From Diabrotica undecimpunctata (lineage: Eukaryota; Arthropoda; Insecta; Coleoptera; Chrysomelidae): a DNA stretch of 64,000 nt. The DNA lies in NCBI RefSeq assembly GCF_040954645.1, contig NC_092803.1:12029230-12093229 (forward strand), given 5' to 3'. Position numbers and translations under genes: made by a program. This document shows, one piece after another, positions 30,485 to 42,129 of the stretch. The stretch's first letter is position 1, and each line of letters begins with the position of its first letter. The notes beneath the pieces are model-generated. The model did no database searches and was not told the DNA's origin. It worked only from the letters and a program-made list of their open reading frames with translations.

Positions 30485-32249
30485 GAATGTTTTTGGATTG
30501 CTTGTGGTGCTTTGTTTTCTTTTTTCAATCTTGTTGGAAGATCGGAATCTCGGAAACCTTTTTTGGATGGTGCTAGAAAGGTCACCAATGGAGACACTGC
30601 GGACGGCAGCCAGATGGTTGGTGGAGAGCGAGTCGTGGGTTCGAAACTAGCTTTTGGAACCAGGAATGGGTCCAACGGACGAAATAAGTAAAGATACGAT
30701 AAGATATATTAGAAAAAGATACAGAAATAAACAAAAAGATAGATGGGTAAAATTACCAAAGATAAGATAAGATAGGGAACAGGGCGCCACTTAATTTTTT
30801 GGGGTTTAAGGAGAAAATTAAGAAACCTTAGAAAAGAAAAGAGATAAGGAAAGACATTTAGGTTCAGAGATCAAACCCAAGAAAAGATATCACAGTTAAT
30901 TATTGAATAAATTTGGTCAACACTCTACATAAACAAAAAATAAATATATAAGGTATTACACTTACTTACCTACGAAACTTAATAAGCCTGATCTTTCTAC
31001 TGTCAAAGGTATATATTTAAAGGTAAAAAGCAAATATATCAGGGAACGTTGTTAGGAGTCGACAAATAAAATACATACATAAAACAATAACAATATATTA
31101 AACAACAACAAAATTACGACGCTGCTGAATGCAACACAAGTAATAAAAATACACCAACAACTATAAAATGGTATACATATAAAAATAGGCAGAAATATAA
31201 TTAGAAAATATCTTTACAAAGATATAAGTATAATACAAGCATACACAAATAAAGTTTTGGCGTATCTCGAGATATTACAGCAAAAAAAAATGAATAAAAA
31301 ATTATAACAAAAACCAAAGATAACAAAAATTAATAAAATCTAAATTTACAAAAAATACAAAAAAGTTACTGAAGTGAAAACATAAAAATTTAACCAAACC
31401 GCACTTGGTTAAGTCGATTATTTGGTTCGTAATAAAAAAAAGTATAGAATGTTCTTTAATTGACTGCAAAATCCAGTAGCTACTCTCAACTACATTTGAT
31501 GAGATGTATGATCGTTGGATACGTCCAGATAATGGAAGATGATATGATGCTATACCATGTTACTTGCCCAGATAGGTGGAGATATTAAAATTATGTCAAC
31601 TTACAGTAATTCCTGGCGACTGCTGCTTTAAGTCACTGAAGTTAATACTGTACTGGTATTAAACACTGAATTTATTTACCCTTAAAGGTGCTTTACAACT
31701 ATACTTAAACTAATATAGTGTAAGATAAAAAAACTCTAATAAGCAAGTCTATACACACTTATAAAGAAAATGCACAGAGACGGTAAGGTAGCAAATACGA
31801 TAATGTGAACTAAGCGTCTTAACTCGACGGATGCCCACCGATAATTAACTTGGTTCCTCTAAAATTTTACCAAGCTACCCAAGAAAAGGTGAGGGTATCT
31901 TCCCCCCAAAAATGATAGGCCAGCTGTATGTATTTCTGAGAAGGTAAAAAGTTCTAATTAACATTGAACATAACGGTATACTTCTACCTACAAACGTGAT
32001 GAAATATCAAATCTCCTAGATTAGGTTTTTCCCTAAAAACATTACAACGGGCGTTCGACGACAATTACCGCATTTATGAAAAAGAGGATTAGCTAAGGAT
32101 TCGCCAGACCGACGTCTTTAAATAAATACTTAGGTAGATTCTTCAGTCATATTCCGGTAGTTTTCCAATAAAAATTTCTGATCGTAAACACGACCATCAG
32201 CGTATCATCCACATGGGTAAAAGGAATTAAAATTAATTTAATATATTAA
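30485..32249 (-). other. Insertion inside the Penelope-like element, possibly LTR-type
   Basis: About 1.77 kb lies where the Penelope RT should run into its endonuclease. It is AT-rich (30670-31440 especially). On the minus strand TGGCGCCCTGTTCCC occurs at 30790-30776, which looks like a tRNA primer-binding site just downstream of a long terminal repeat. After it a 64-codon frame (30481-30675: MDPFLVPKASFEPTTRSPPT) opens. If so, most of 30795-32249 would be a single long LTR and the rest of the element is missing. I see no second LTR, so this stays tentative. Confidence 0.3.
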
Positions 32250-32950
32250 TTTAAAAAATTTTACATTGTAATTCCTTATTTATAAATGACAATAGGTAGT
32301 CATTTTATGTCAAAATCTTTGTAAGCAGCTTTTTTCCTTTTGACATTAATTTTCATTTTTAGGTACGTCGGGATCTATCATATAGGGATCTGGTAATTAC
32401 TTTTTTGATGTTTACGTTGTAGTTGGACTGGTAATTTAAATATCTATTGGTGTGGGTTGGTTTTCTGTAGACTTTGGTTGCATGTTCTGTGTCGTTTTTT
32501 GTGATAGCACATCAATAAAAGATAGTGAATTATTGTTTTCTTGTTCCATGGTGAATTTGATTAATTTTTCTTTATTCTTGATGTCCATCAGAAATTTATT
32601 CAATGCTCCTAGTCCGTGAGGTCATATTGACAACACATCGTCTACATATCTCCACCATACTGTGGGTTGTTTCTCTTGTCAATTTTTTTAGAAAAGTATT
32701 GACTATATTATAAGGAGCTTCACTGTATTTAAAATGCTTAAAAACATCAATTGCATATTTTTCATATCCAACGTGTGCAAGCTTTACCACCTAGAAATTT
32801 TTTTTCGTGCCTACTTTTTTGCCAATGGATTCTTTATCAAATCGATCAAATTTATAATTTTTCACAATGACTGACAGAATCTTATCTTAGTTTTCTACAG
32901 AAGAGTTACTTAATATTTTAAAGACATTTCTCTAACAAGTAGCCAAACAA
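32250..32950 (-). pseudogene. Penelope-like reverse transcriptase remnant
   Basis: Minus-strand reading gives VVKLAHVGYEKYAIDVFKHF (about 32792-32735). Then, after frame changes, come WWRYVDDVLSI (about 32660-32625, the YVDD active site), LGALNKFLMDIKNKEKLIKF, TMEQENNNSLSFIDVL (about 32560-32510), ENQPTPIDI-like (YRKPTHT position) and RSLYDR followed by a decayed NDYLLSFINKEL end near 32270. The order YVDD, then IKFTMEQE-x-LSFIDVL, then a YRKPT-like block is diagnostic for Penelope-like RTs. Stops are frequent. Confidence 0.75.
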
Positions 32951-33873
32951 AATACCTTCATTGTCAAAAAGAACAGCAGCTAGAAATATTATTCATTTTA
33001 TAGCTTGTCCCAAAAAGAAATGCCAAAAACTACACAAAAGTTGAATAATTTTTCTTAAATTTTTTTTCAGATGATATATTATGTCGTACTCTGTTACACT
33101 CAAATACTATAATTACAAGACAATCTAAAAAATATGCCAGTCGTGTTAATATTTCTGACATGAGTAAAAATGAACTCAAAGCTGTATTGACAATTTTGAT
33201 AATAAAGCTGCAGCAAATAAAGACAGTCATGTATCCATGAAATATATGTTTGATAGTAATATATCAGGAAAATTTTATCAGGCCTGCATGAGTGATCCTT
33301 GTTCAAATATCTCATAAACTGGCTTGAGTTTGATAAAAAGGAAACACAAAAAGAAAGGCAGAAAGATGCCATGGACAACTGGTTTACATCAGTTAGCTTA
33401 GCAGAGGAGTTACAAAACCGAGTACAAACTGTGAATTATCGGAACTCTTCGCAAAAATAAAAGAGGAATTCCACAGGAATTGTTAAACGTAAAGAACAGA
33501 GTCCCCAATACATCTATATTTTGCTTTGATAAAAGAAAGATATTGGTTTCATATATGCCGAAGAAAAATAAGGCAGTTTTACTTCTTTCTACACTTCATG
33601 AAGGTGCTGATGTTTCCAAAACAATTGTAAACCCACTATAATAACTGATATAATGGAACGAAAGGTGGAGTGGATACATTTGACCAGATGTGTTCGAATA
33701 TGAATGCAGGTCGTAAAACTCGTGTGGTGTTTACACCACAAACACTTTAAAAGCAAATAGAAAAGTTTTATCCTGATACGAATATATGGTTGAATTGGCT
33801 CGTAATCTCTCCGAACCCTGGCTGAAAGAACGATTGGGTATTACAACTTTACGCGGAAATCTTAAGCAAAATA

Positions 33874-35208
33874 CGAGGCATGTTTTTTAAGTAAGTACCG
33901 TTTTGCGATTCCGCCGCCGCAGCGCTACGGTCGGCGTTCCGCGCATGAGCGCTGGTTACCTACATCTCTTGTCTACGCACTAACGCCATTACAGTCTGAT
34001 TCTTCATTGTATACTTGTTTACTCCAGCGTTTAAGATGCCTCCAACAATCGTGAGTCACGCTGATTGTGAAGTACGGGCTGTTATACGATTTATTAGTGC
34101 TAAAGGCGTAAAACCGATCGATATTCATCGTGAGATCGTTGAAGTTTACGGACAAAACATTATGAGTGATGGAATGGTAAGGAAATGGGTGAGAGCATTT
34201 AAAGATGGCCGCACAAATGTGCATGATGAAGAACGGAGTGGGCGTCCTTCGGTCGTTTGAAATGAAAATTTGGTGCAGAAAGTGGACGAAAAGGTGAGAG
34301 AAAACAGACGCTTTACAATTTCATCATTGTCCGACTGCTTTCCTGAGTATTCTCGTAGTGTTTTGTATCGCATTGTTACCGAGAACTTGAATTACCGGAA
34401 ATTGTGTTCACGTTGGGTTCCAAAAATGTTGACGGATTTGCACAAAACCCAACGTTTAGGCAGTGCATTGACTTTCCTTGAGCGGTACCACAGTGAAGGT
34501 GAAGATTTTTTAGACCAAATTGTTACTGGTGACGAAACGTGGGTGGCCTACGTCACACCAGAATCAAAACAACAATCCATGGAATGGCGAAATTCATCAT
34601 CACCCAAAAGAGTGAAGTGTAAGCAAACAATTTCTGCCCGGAAAATCATGTGCACAGTTTTTTGGGATAGAAAAGGAGTATTGCTAGTGCAGTTTCTGCC
34701 TCGTAATGAGACAATCAATGCAGCGTCTTATTGTGAGACATTGAAAAATCTGCGTCGTGCAATCCAGAACAAAAGACGTGGCAAGTTGAGTAAGGGTATC
34801 GTTTTGCTGCATGACAATGCCCGTCCACATGTGGCTAATCAGACCAAAGATCTCATCAAATCATTTAAATGGGAAACTCTAGATCATCCTCCATACAGCC
34901 CTGATCTGGCGCCCAGCGACTACCATTTGTTCCAGCACTTGAAGAAACACCTGGGCGGTCAGCGTCTTCAAGACGATAACGAAGTCAAAACATTTGTGAT
35001 GCAGTGGTTAACAAGTCAGGCGGCAGAATTTTATCAGGAGGGTATTCAAAAATTGGTGCCACGTTATGACAAGTGCCTCAATATTCACGGAAATTATGTA
35101 GAAAAGTAGATTAAGGTACAGGCTTTCATGTAAAAATAAAATTATTGCCATATCTTTGCACGTCTTTTTTTAATTCCAAAACGGTACTTACTTAAAAAAC
35201 ACGCCTCG
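33874..35208 (+). mobile_element. Mariner (DD34D) inserted at TA in piggyBac
   Basis: A 1335-bp element, the usual size of a mariner. Inverted terminal repeats of about 32 bp begin CGAGGCATGTTTTTTAAG at 33874 and match the reverse complement at 35177-35208 with one mismatch. TA lies on both sides (33872-33873, 35209-35210). Removing the element and one TA restores a piggyBac reading frame (LKQN-I-KDLF), which confirms both the boundaries and the order of insertion. Confidence 0.95.
34036..35109 (+). pseudogene. Mariner transposase with one internal stop
   Basis: From ATG 34036 the frame runs about 357 codons to 35109 with a single TGA at codon 75 (34258-34260), probably from CGA. Before the stop: VSHADCEVRAVIRFI, SDGMVRKWVRAFKDGRTNVH (helix-turn-helix DNA-binding part) and DEERSGRPS. 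After it: RWVPKMLTD (WVPHEL position), IVTGDETWVAYV (first catalytic D), CTVFWDRKGVLLVQFL, IVLLHDNARPHVANQ (second D), YSPDLAPSDYHLFQHLKKHL (third D). The last two aspartates have 34 residues between them, so this is a classic DD34D mariner. No frameshift is present. Transposition activity is presumably lost, but only by one change visible here. An alternative start could be downstream of the stop, lacking the first HTH. Confidence 0.95.
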
Positions 35209-35571
35209 TATTAAAGATCTCTTCAAAATTTCCGAAGAAGTTGAACGTCCGTTACCTGAAGAAGATAAACGCAAAGCATGTTTCCCTTGTCCCAGTAAAA
35301 AGAGGCCCATGCCTACTACATATTGTAACTAATGCCATCACGTTTTATGTGGCGAACACCGAGGTAACTATGTACAATGTGTGCAAACTAGTAGTGTACA
35401 TCGACTTTATTTATATTTGTATCACTTATTAAGACTTAAATTTTTTCTATTTTTTTTTAATAAAAATGTTTATAATTACATTTGTATTTTTTTCCAATTT
35501 TTTGTTAGACGTAAAAATGACTATAGTTCACCATAACTGCCAGGAAGTATATTCCACCTTTCTAGGGTTAA

Positions 35572-36504
35572 CAAGCGTTGGTGTTGCATTTTGGAGTTAA
35601 TATATCTGCCTCTAAATACAATATGTTTACAGTTACTGTTTCTTTCATTTTAAGTGCATTTACTTTGTCGATATTATAGTCATATTATGCTCAGACATAT
35701 TCAATTCTGAAACTTTATTAAAATATATACAATATTAAAGTATATCAGTTTTGCATACGATCCGGTCTGCCGTTATGATATCGCTTAATACATTTTTCTA
35801 TCCTATATTTTATATCTTTCCAAAAATCCAGAACACGAAATACGATTCGAGTAATATATAACGAGCAGTAAAGGGATTATAAGAAGCCGATTTGGGCACC
35901 GCGTTTCTTTCATCAGTATTCATGCGACCAACTAAAAAAGTATTTCCATCCTGGATATATAGAATATAAACGGGCGTTATCCCTATTTCTACCTACTTAA
36001 AGAGGCGATATAGTAAAATCTCGATACGATTGTGATTTTTGGTTTGTAATTTGCCACAGCCGGTGCGTCGCGACGCCTTCTTCGCCAAAGTAGAAGGTCC
36101 TAAAGTACAGGTTCGGATCAGGAAGATTTCATGGTTAAAACATTTAAAATATGCATTAAATTATATTAAATGGTAAGTATTATTATCACTTATATCATTT
36201 GTTATTTAAAATCTAATAATTATAAGTGCCCATATACAGGATGGCCTGACGAAAACGAAACAAAAGTATTATCAGCAACTGTGAAAACGAAACAAAAGCA
36301 TTATCAGCAACTGTGAAAACGAAACAAAAGCATTATCAGTAACTGTAAGAACCTTTTTGAAAAAATCAACGACATGAAACGTCGAATTTTAATTAAAAGA
36401 AAAACATTTTTCCCGTATTTTCGATTATTTTACTTTGACCATTAAGATAGGATAAGAATCGCTTTAACATTTGTGAATGGCAATGGGGGTCAAATAAGAT
36501 TTTA
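35572..36504. other. Unassigned interval
   Basis: Nothing coding recognised. The segment about 35870-36130 is less AT-rich. A small tandem repeat at 36252-36347 is listed separately. Confidence 0.4.
36252..36347. repeat. Three tandem copies of a 32-bp unit
   Basis: Units at 36252-36283, 36284-36315 and 36316-36347 each start AAAACGAAACAAAAG and end near CAGCAACTGTG. The copies differ at one to three positions. Confidence 0.85.
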
Positions 36505-38310
36505 GTTAGAATAGAATAGAAATATGCTTTATTGTCATTGGAAATTGTACAATTTTATGGACAAAGCTTACTAAAAGTCAGAAAAATAACAATAACAACT
36601 TGTTCCTAAACGTACCATAATTTCTTAGTTATTCGTTAAGAAATTCTTCCACTGAATTGTTGGATGGAGGAAAGAAGTTTGAGATTTCTGGTAGAGTAAT
36701 CATGATTAGGTCTTGCTGGAAAAACATGTAGGTGTGTACGAATTAAGCAAACAGTTTTTAAAATATATAAAGAGGGAAGTGCTAAAATCCCGTGATTTTT
36801 AAAGCAGTTTCTGCAATGAGTTATTCTACTGGGGCCAAAAAAATACCGTATTGCTCTTTTTTGTAATTTAAAAATAACATTAGATTGAGCAGCAGCTGTA
36901 CTAGAATCACAAAAAGGAAGGCCATATCAAAAATGAGACTCGACCAAAGAAAAATATGTTATTTTGGAAGATTGCTAAATTGATTTCCTTCGAAACAGAT
37001 CTTATTGCATAGCAATCTGAGGCTAGTTTCTTTGTTAACAAATCGATATGAATGGACCATTTAAGCCATTTTAGCTGTCTATAAAAATACCAAGAAATTT
37101 TACAGAATCAACGATACTGATCTGGCTGTTATTAAGAAGCAAGGGTTGCAGAGCTCCTTTATACGATAATGCTGCTGTCTTATCCACGTTAAAAGAGAGT
37201 AAACTGACTTTGTGACAAAATGTTGTTTTCAAGAACCTAAGTAGGGCTTTTGTAAGTATCTCAATAATTTTTAATAGGACCGGTATTAAGGCAATAGGTC
37301 TATAGTTTCAGACATTCGATTTTTCACCACCCGTATGAAGAGGAATACTAATGGCTGTCCTTAAACACACTCTGAAAATAAAGCTTTTTCAAAGGAATAA
37401 TTAATTAGTGAGACTAGGACTTCCAATACATTTTTTGGGAGATTTAAGAAAATTTTTATGGATAGTCCATTAGTACTACAGGAAGATTTGCTTTTGATAC
37501 TACTTATTGTTTGGATCAGTTCAGATTTATCAACTGATCTTATTCAGAATGAATTCTAGACCTCGTTTGAATTGTGGAGATAGAAAATAGGATTTTGTTG
37601 TGACAAAATAGTTGATTATATATTTTTACTTATATTAACGAAGTATTCATTAAGATTTTAGGGTTTGAAAGAGAAAATGTTTGAGCTTTATTTTATTTCG
37701 AAGATCGTTTATTATGGACCAAGTTTCTCTAGAGCTTCCCAAACGATTCTGATAGTATATTTTTTTAGCTGGTTTGATAAGTTTTAGATAGGTTCCTCTA
37801 TACTTGGAGATATATTCAGTGACTAAAGATGTTGGTAGTAAATTTCTTGATGTACAATAGTGAACGCATATTCTTGGCTGATATGCGGATACCTTTGGTA
37901 GTCCAAGGTTTGTGATATTTTGACTTAATTGTAATTAATTGAAATGACTTATTGAAAATACAGACAAGCGTATCTAAAAAATCACTGAAATTTTAGTCCA
38001 CGTCCACAGAAAGAAAGTGCCAACCAGAAGTCAAGCACAAATTGTGGAATTTATGAGATTATTTAAGTTCTGAGCGGACAAACTCCTACCTAAACGTCGG
38101 GTTTTTGAGGATTGTTTGTTAAGAGTGTTAAACTTGATATATTATACTGCTTCATGATCAATAATTGTAGAGCGTCCATCAAGGGGTAAGAAATCTGATA
38201 CAATATAATCAATTATGGCAGATGTTGTTTTAGTAATTCTTGTAGAAAAATTAACGTACATTGTGAAATCATACGATTTGAATATTTTAGAGCGAAATAG
38301 TTTTATAGAT
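36505..38310 (-). pseudogene. Jockey-like LINE relic, endonuclease end to 3' tail
   Basis: Minus-strand order: EEP endonuclease end VNFSTRITKTTSAIIDYIVS (about 38262-38200) with IDHEAV near 38150; linker KIYYQNRLGSSRETWSIIND (about 37770-37710); RT fingers IPLHTGGEKSNV-NYRPIAL (about 37350-37295); a deletion that removes the active-site core; then DKTAALSYKG, NSQISIVDSVKFLGIFID (about 37135-37080) and ASDCYAIRS-like. The end is NHGILALPSLYIL (about 36805-36765). The 3' end is TATTC repeats at about 36505-36520. This is an ORF2 of Jockey/CR1 style, ancient and full of stops. Its 5' side abuts a mariner fragment at 38325. Confidence 0.7.
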
Positions 38311-38324
38311 AGAATACGAAACAT

Positions 38325-38760
38325 TTGCGAAGTGATTGATCGTATTTAGTTGAGGTAAATCTTCTAAAGGTGTGGTTGGTGTTCTATAGATTTTACTTTT
38401 TAGATGTATCAACAAAAAAAATCCAGGGGAGAGAAATCTGTTGGCCGAGGATTCTTTGATGCTCCATCTTCTTCCAATCCAATGCCTTGAATAATGTTGG
38501 TCTAAATATTGACGAACAACTAAAGCATAAGGCGTGGGAGCATCGTCCTGTTGAAACGTCAAATGATCTTCATCGTATTGTTGATCCTTTTCAATAATAC
38601 CAGTCAAGGCAGGATTAATCATATCAACCAGGAATTGTAAACACATTTTGCAAGTATATTTTATATGGATGGAAGTTGTACTTCTTCAAAATGTCTTGAA
38701 CGCTAGTTCAGTTGAACGCAACTATTAGCTGATATAGCTAATAGTTGCCTCGTACTTTAC
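38325..38760 (-). pseudogene. Mariner-type transposase fragment
   Basis: A 119-codon minus frame (38287-38646) contains DHLTFQQDDAPTPYALVVRQ (second catalytic aspartate in QQDD, usually QQDG), YLDQHYSRHWIGRRWSIKES and GFFLLIHLKSKIYRTPTTPL. This is the same layout as residues 250-312 of the transposase at 27412, with the SPDLTPLDFF region rearranged to NRFLSPGFF, so the third acidic residue is lost. Upstream, TSVQDILKKYNFHPYKIYLQ (about 38705-38650) corresponds to the end of its DNA-binding part. The middle, with the first aspartate, is deleted. No ITRs seen. Confidence 0.75.
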
Positions 38761-39839
38761 ATGAGATCTAGGTGAACACGTGTAACTTCACTAGTTTCAT
38801 TAACTACAAGCCCTTCAGTTTTCGTCTTTTATTACCTACAGTTTAGAAATTTTTAACTAACCCCAAAACATATTTCCTACTGATGTTTGTCTTAATGTTT
38901 TGTTCCTAATAAATGTAGCAAAAATTAGAATACGTGCGCAAATTGATGGACTAACAAAATAGTATAAAATTAGAAATATGGATGTAGACGAGGGAAAGTG
39001 AAAATAAGAGAATTGAGAATCTAAATGTAAAATCGCCCAATATGAATATTTTAAATCGAGTTTCTGATCCAAGTATGGGAGTAAGATATGATGAATTAGG
39101 GTTACACATCTGCGGATGACAATGAATTGGTATTACAAAGGTAGAAATATGTAGACAAAGATAATTAGCTTGATTCTGAGTTATAGAGTAAAGCCGTCTC
39201 TGTTCAAAAGATTTTACACTTTGCCCCACGCCATTGCGAGAGGTAACTAAAAAAGAATGGCATACGCTACGCATATGGTTTTAATAGTATACCGATCACG
39301 ATCGAAAGATTTGCATAATGGGGTTTTGTAGTCGCTCGGGTGTAGTTTTTTCTGGATATACGCGCTGATGGGCGAATTTAGGACTCGGAAAAGAACCGTT
39401 TTTGAGGTTCACTTTAAGACTGGCTCGTCGGGGCGGTAGTTTTTAAAACGAGCGATGGAAAATTTTAATGGCTTTTCCCGATGGAATGCCGATTAGAATG
39501 TTTGCTCTATAAAAGTTAATAATAGAGTGAAGTGGGCTAATAGGAACATCAGACGAGCTGTATTTATATAAAAGTAATATAATTTGATTGAATTATAATG
39601 ATATTTTTGGTGCTAGAGAAAGATTTTGCCGTTATTCTTCAATATACATATCTCCATACTTTCAAAAGAAAGATGTTAATTATATTTTCATTATATTGCA
39701 TTTTTTATATATTTGCAATATCTGTTTGAGTATATTTAATTCAATTTAAATGCAATTGATAATCCTACAATAAAACTAATACTAATAACACGTTTATTCC
39801 TTTTCAAAAACAACGCAATTCTGATTGTGGGTCGTTCTC
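38761..39839. other. Unassigned interval
   Basis: No gene recognised. A GC-richer patch at about 39290-39500 has no repeat partner here. Two minus-strand frames (38857-39072, 38951-39274) have no motif. Confidence 0.4.
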
Positions 39840-42016
39840 AGCACGGTGCAGCCAAGTTAGAAAAGGAGTATGTTTACTTGGGAATGGATCACTACAGGAG
39901 CAATGCGACCGCATTGCTGTCGCAGAGAACAACAGAGATACCACCACAAGGGAAAACTTCGAACTACGAACACCTTTAGACTGTAATAAACGAGACCCCA
40001 AATGATGAATATATAGTCATTATGAGTGTTTTTAACGCCATTGTTGGCAATGATATAGTTCCAGGAATAAAACAGCGATTTAATGAAAATATCAGAAATT
40101 AAACAGAGACCTTCTGACGGACCTGTGTAGCATAAACGAGATACGTATTAATAATACATTCTTCCCTCACAAAAACAATACAAATACACTTTTGAAAACA
40201 GTAGAGGACAAAGATCTATGATAGACTATATTTGGTCCAATAGAGAGTTACAGTCCTCTCAAATCTTGGATGTAAGAGTAACATCAGCAGAAATATTGGT
40301 ATTGTGCAAAATCTGAATGAAGACACATACATGTGATAACAAAACACCAGAATACACCACAAAGATAAAAGTCGAAAGCTATGCTTTTAGTCGAACTATA
40401 AGGCACAAGCAGAAACGCGAAATTTCTACAAGAGGATTAACCAGAACAGAAAAGAATTCAAACCTAGATTATCATTCGTTGGAAATAAAACAGGGGAGAT
40501 CATTGGTGATCAGGACCAGATACTAGAAAGATGGGCAGAAAACTGCGAGGAAAGGCTAAATATAAGAGCTGAGACAGGGCTCCACGAATAAGAAATCGAA
40601 CTCGAGGACATTGACGACGAAAGAGAGAAAGATAACATCCCAACAGAGGTAGAAGTCATCCAAGCTATACAAAAATTGAAAGAAAATAAAGCTGCTGTGG
40701 TAGATGGCATTCCTTCAGAACTTTAAAGTCATGGCAAAAAAAACCTGACATAATATATATGAAGACTGGTAGAACTGAGCTGGAAGCAAATAAAATTGCC
40801 AGAAGACTGGAATGTAGGTATAATTGTACCTATCCACAAAAAACGAGATCAAACAATATGTGATAACTACAGAGGAACAACCCTTCTAAAGCTTTGGAAA
40901 GCTCTGGAAAAATCATATGAGTATGGCATTGATACTCATCACCTGTTTGTTCAGCATACCAGTATACTTAGTAAAATTGGTGAAAGCGACCCTCTTAAGA
41001 GTCGAGTGTAAAGTTTGAGTGCAGAACCGAGTTTCCAGAACGTTCCAGTCCCAGATAGGACTTAGACAAGGAGACAGCCTATCATGCCTTCTATTCAATA
41101 TTGTACTAGAGAAAGCGATAAGAGAATCTGGAATAATAACCAGAGGAACTATTATTAATCGCAGCGTACAATTACTAGCGTACGTAGATGACATCGACAT
41201 TATTGCAAGAAGAAAGGCGGATGTGGTCGAATCATTCAAGGCGCTTGAAACAGCAACAAAAAGAATGGGACTAATAGGAAATTACTAATGGGAAAGAGGT
41301 TAACACTAGTAAGACGAAGTATATGAAAGTATCAAATTATATACAAGTAGCACAACCCGAAGATCTAACGATCGGAACATATACTTTCGAAAAGGAAAAA
41401 GAGTTTATATACCTAGGCTCACAAATTAATCAGAATAATGCAGTAAGTGCAGAAATTAACAGACGAATATTCCTGGCAAATAGAGCCTATTATGGATTAA
41501 AAATTTTTTTAACAAGAAGCCTAGTTACAAAAAGAACGAAACTTGTGATATACAGAAATCTTATCAAGCTCATCCTCATCTACGCGTCGGAAACATGAAT
41601 GATCACAAAGAGCGATGAAGAACGTTTAAGATGCTTTGAACGTTAAATCCTCCGGCATATCTATGGAGGAGTAAAGTTGCGTAGAAGCTATAATTTCGAA
41701 CTTTATTGCCTGTATGACAAACCTGATATTATTAGGTTCATCAAAATAAACCGGCTGCGGTGGTTATGTCACATAGAGAGAATGAATGAGATGGAGCCGC
41801 CAAAACATATTTATAACCAAAGAATAGATGGAGTAAGAAGGAGAGGCAGGCCCAGAGCACGATTTAAGGATCAGGTGGAGGAAGACTTGAGAATGTTGGG
41901 AGTACGAAACTGGAAACCCAAGGCAAAGAATAGGAGAGAATGGAAACTTATCCTTGAGCAGGCCAAGACCCACCATGGGTTGTGGAGCCAATGATGATGG
42001 TGATGATTGATCACAA
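39840..42016 (+). mobile_element. LINE with endonuclease, linker, RT and (ATG)n-type tail
   Basis: The most complete LINE here, though full of stops. Endonuclease: NAIVGNDIVPGIKQRFNENI (about 40033-40100), IRINNTFFPHKN-like, and SMIDYIW-x-NRE (about 40215-40250). Linker: KTHTCDNKTPEYTTKIKVES (40320-40380). RT: MPEDWNVGIIVPIHKKRDQT (40796-40855), ICDNYRGTTLL, QIGLRQGDSLSCLLFNIVLE (41054-41113), VQLLAYVDDIDIIARR (41165-41215; YVDD loop), EFIYLGSQINQNN and YGLKIFLTRS. C-terminal: RRSYNFELYCLY, INRLRWLCHIERMNEMEPPK and GRPRARFKDQVEEDLRMLG (41845-41900). It ends CCAATGATGATGGTGATGAT at about 41991-42010. The FVDFK-x-AYDS part of the RT is deleted between 40920 and 41010. Related to 22715-23594 and 53016-54022. 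Confidence 0.88.
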
Positions 42017-42129
42017 TATTTTACATAATCTGTTCAGATTAACTGAATGTGGTATTCGGTGCAGTTAAATTTTGAATATAAATTCATACCATGATTGCGA
42101 GTAGCCACCATATTAAGATAAAGGTCATT

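Larger units (their letters stand above)
26290..32950 (-). mobile_element. Penelope-like element, split by two large insertions
   Basis: On the minus strand the pieces are: RT (32950-32250), then an insertion (32249-30485), then GIY-YIG endonuclease (30484-30064), then an LTR retrotransposon (30063-26378), then the 3' tail (26377-26290). That the last piece belongs is shown by the uninterrupted relative at 20440-20625. There, text like the end of 30064-30180 is followed directly by ACTAAAAGAAGTCAACAA, which matches TATTAAAAGAATAAGTCAAA just outside the LTR element. Penelope-like elements are RTs related to telomerase with a C-terminal GIY-YIG nuclease. All coding parts have stops. Outer boundaries are approximate. 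Confidence 0.75.
33060..35567 (+). mobile_element. piggyBac-like transposon relic carrying a mariner
   Basis: Left of the mariner, plus-strand codons over three frames give RVNISDMSKNELKAVLTILI (33140-33200), IFCFDKRKILVSYMPKKNKA-like (33515-33575), LLSTLHEGADVSKT (33580-33625) and NGTKGGVDTFDQMCSNMNAG (33652-33712, the GVD-x2-DQ motif with catalytic aspartate). Then come YMVELARNLSEPWLKERLGI (33785-33842) and LRGNLKQN. Right of it come KDLFKISEEVERPLPEEDKR (35212-35273) and the cysteine-rich domain KACFPCPSKK...CHHVLCGEHRG with one stop. The 3' terminus CTTTCTAGGG at 35558-35567 is followed by TTAA (35568-35571), the piggyBac end and target. The left terminus was not found. N-terminal parts are decayed. 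Confidence 0.88.

Noticed and set aside
36252..36347. CRISPR-like array
   Set aside because: The three units are directly tandem with no variable spacers, and the context is an animal genome.
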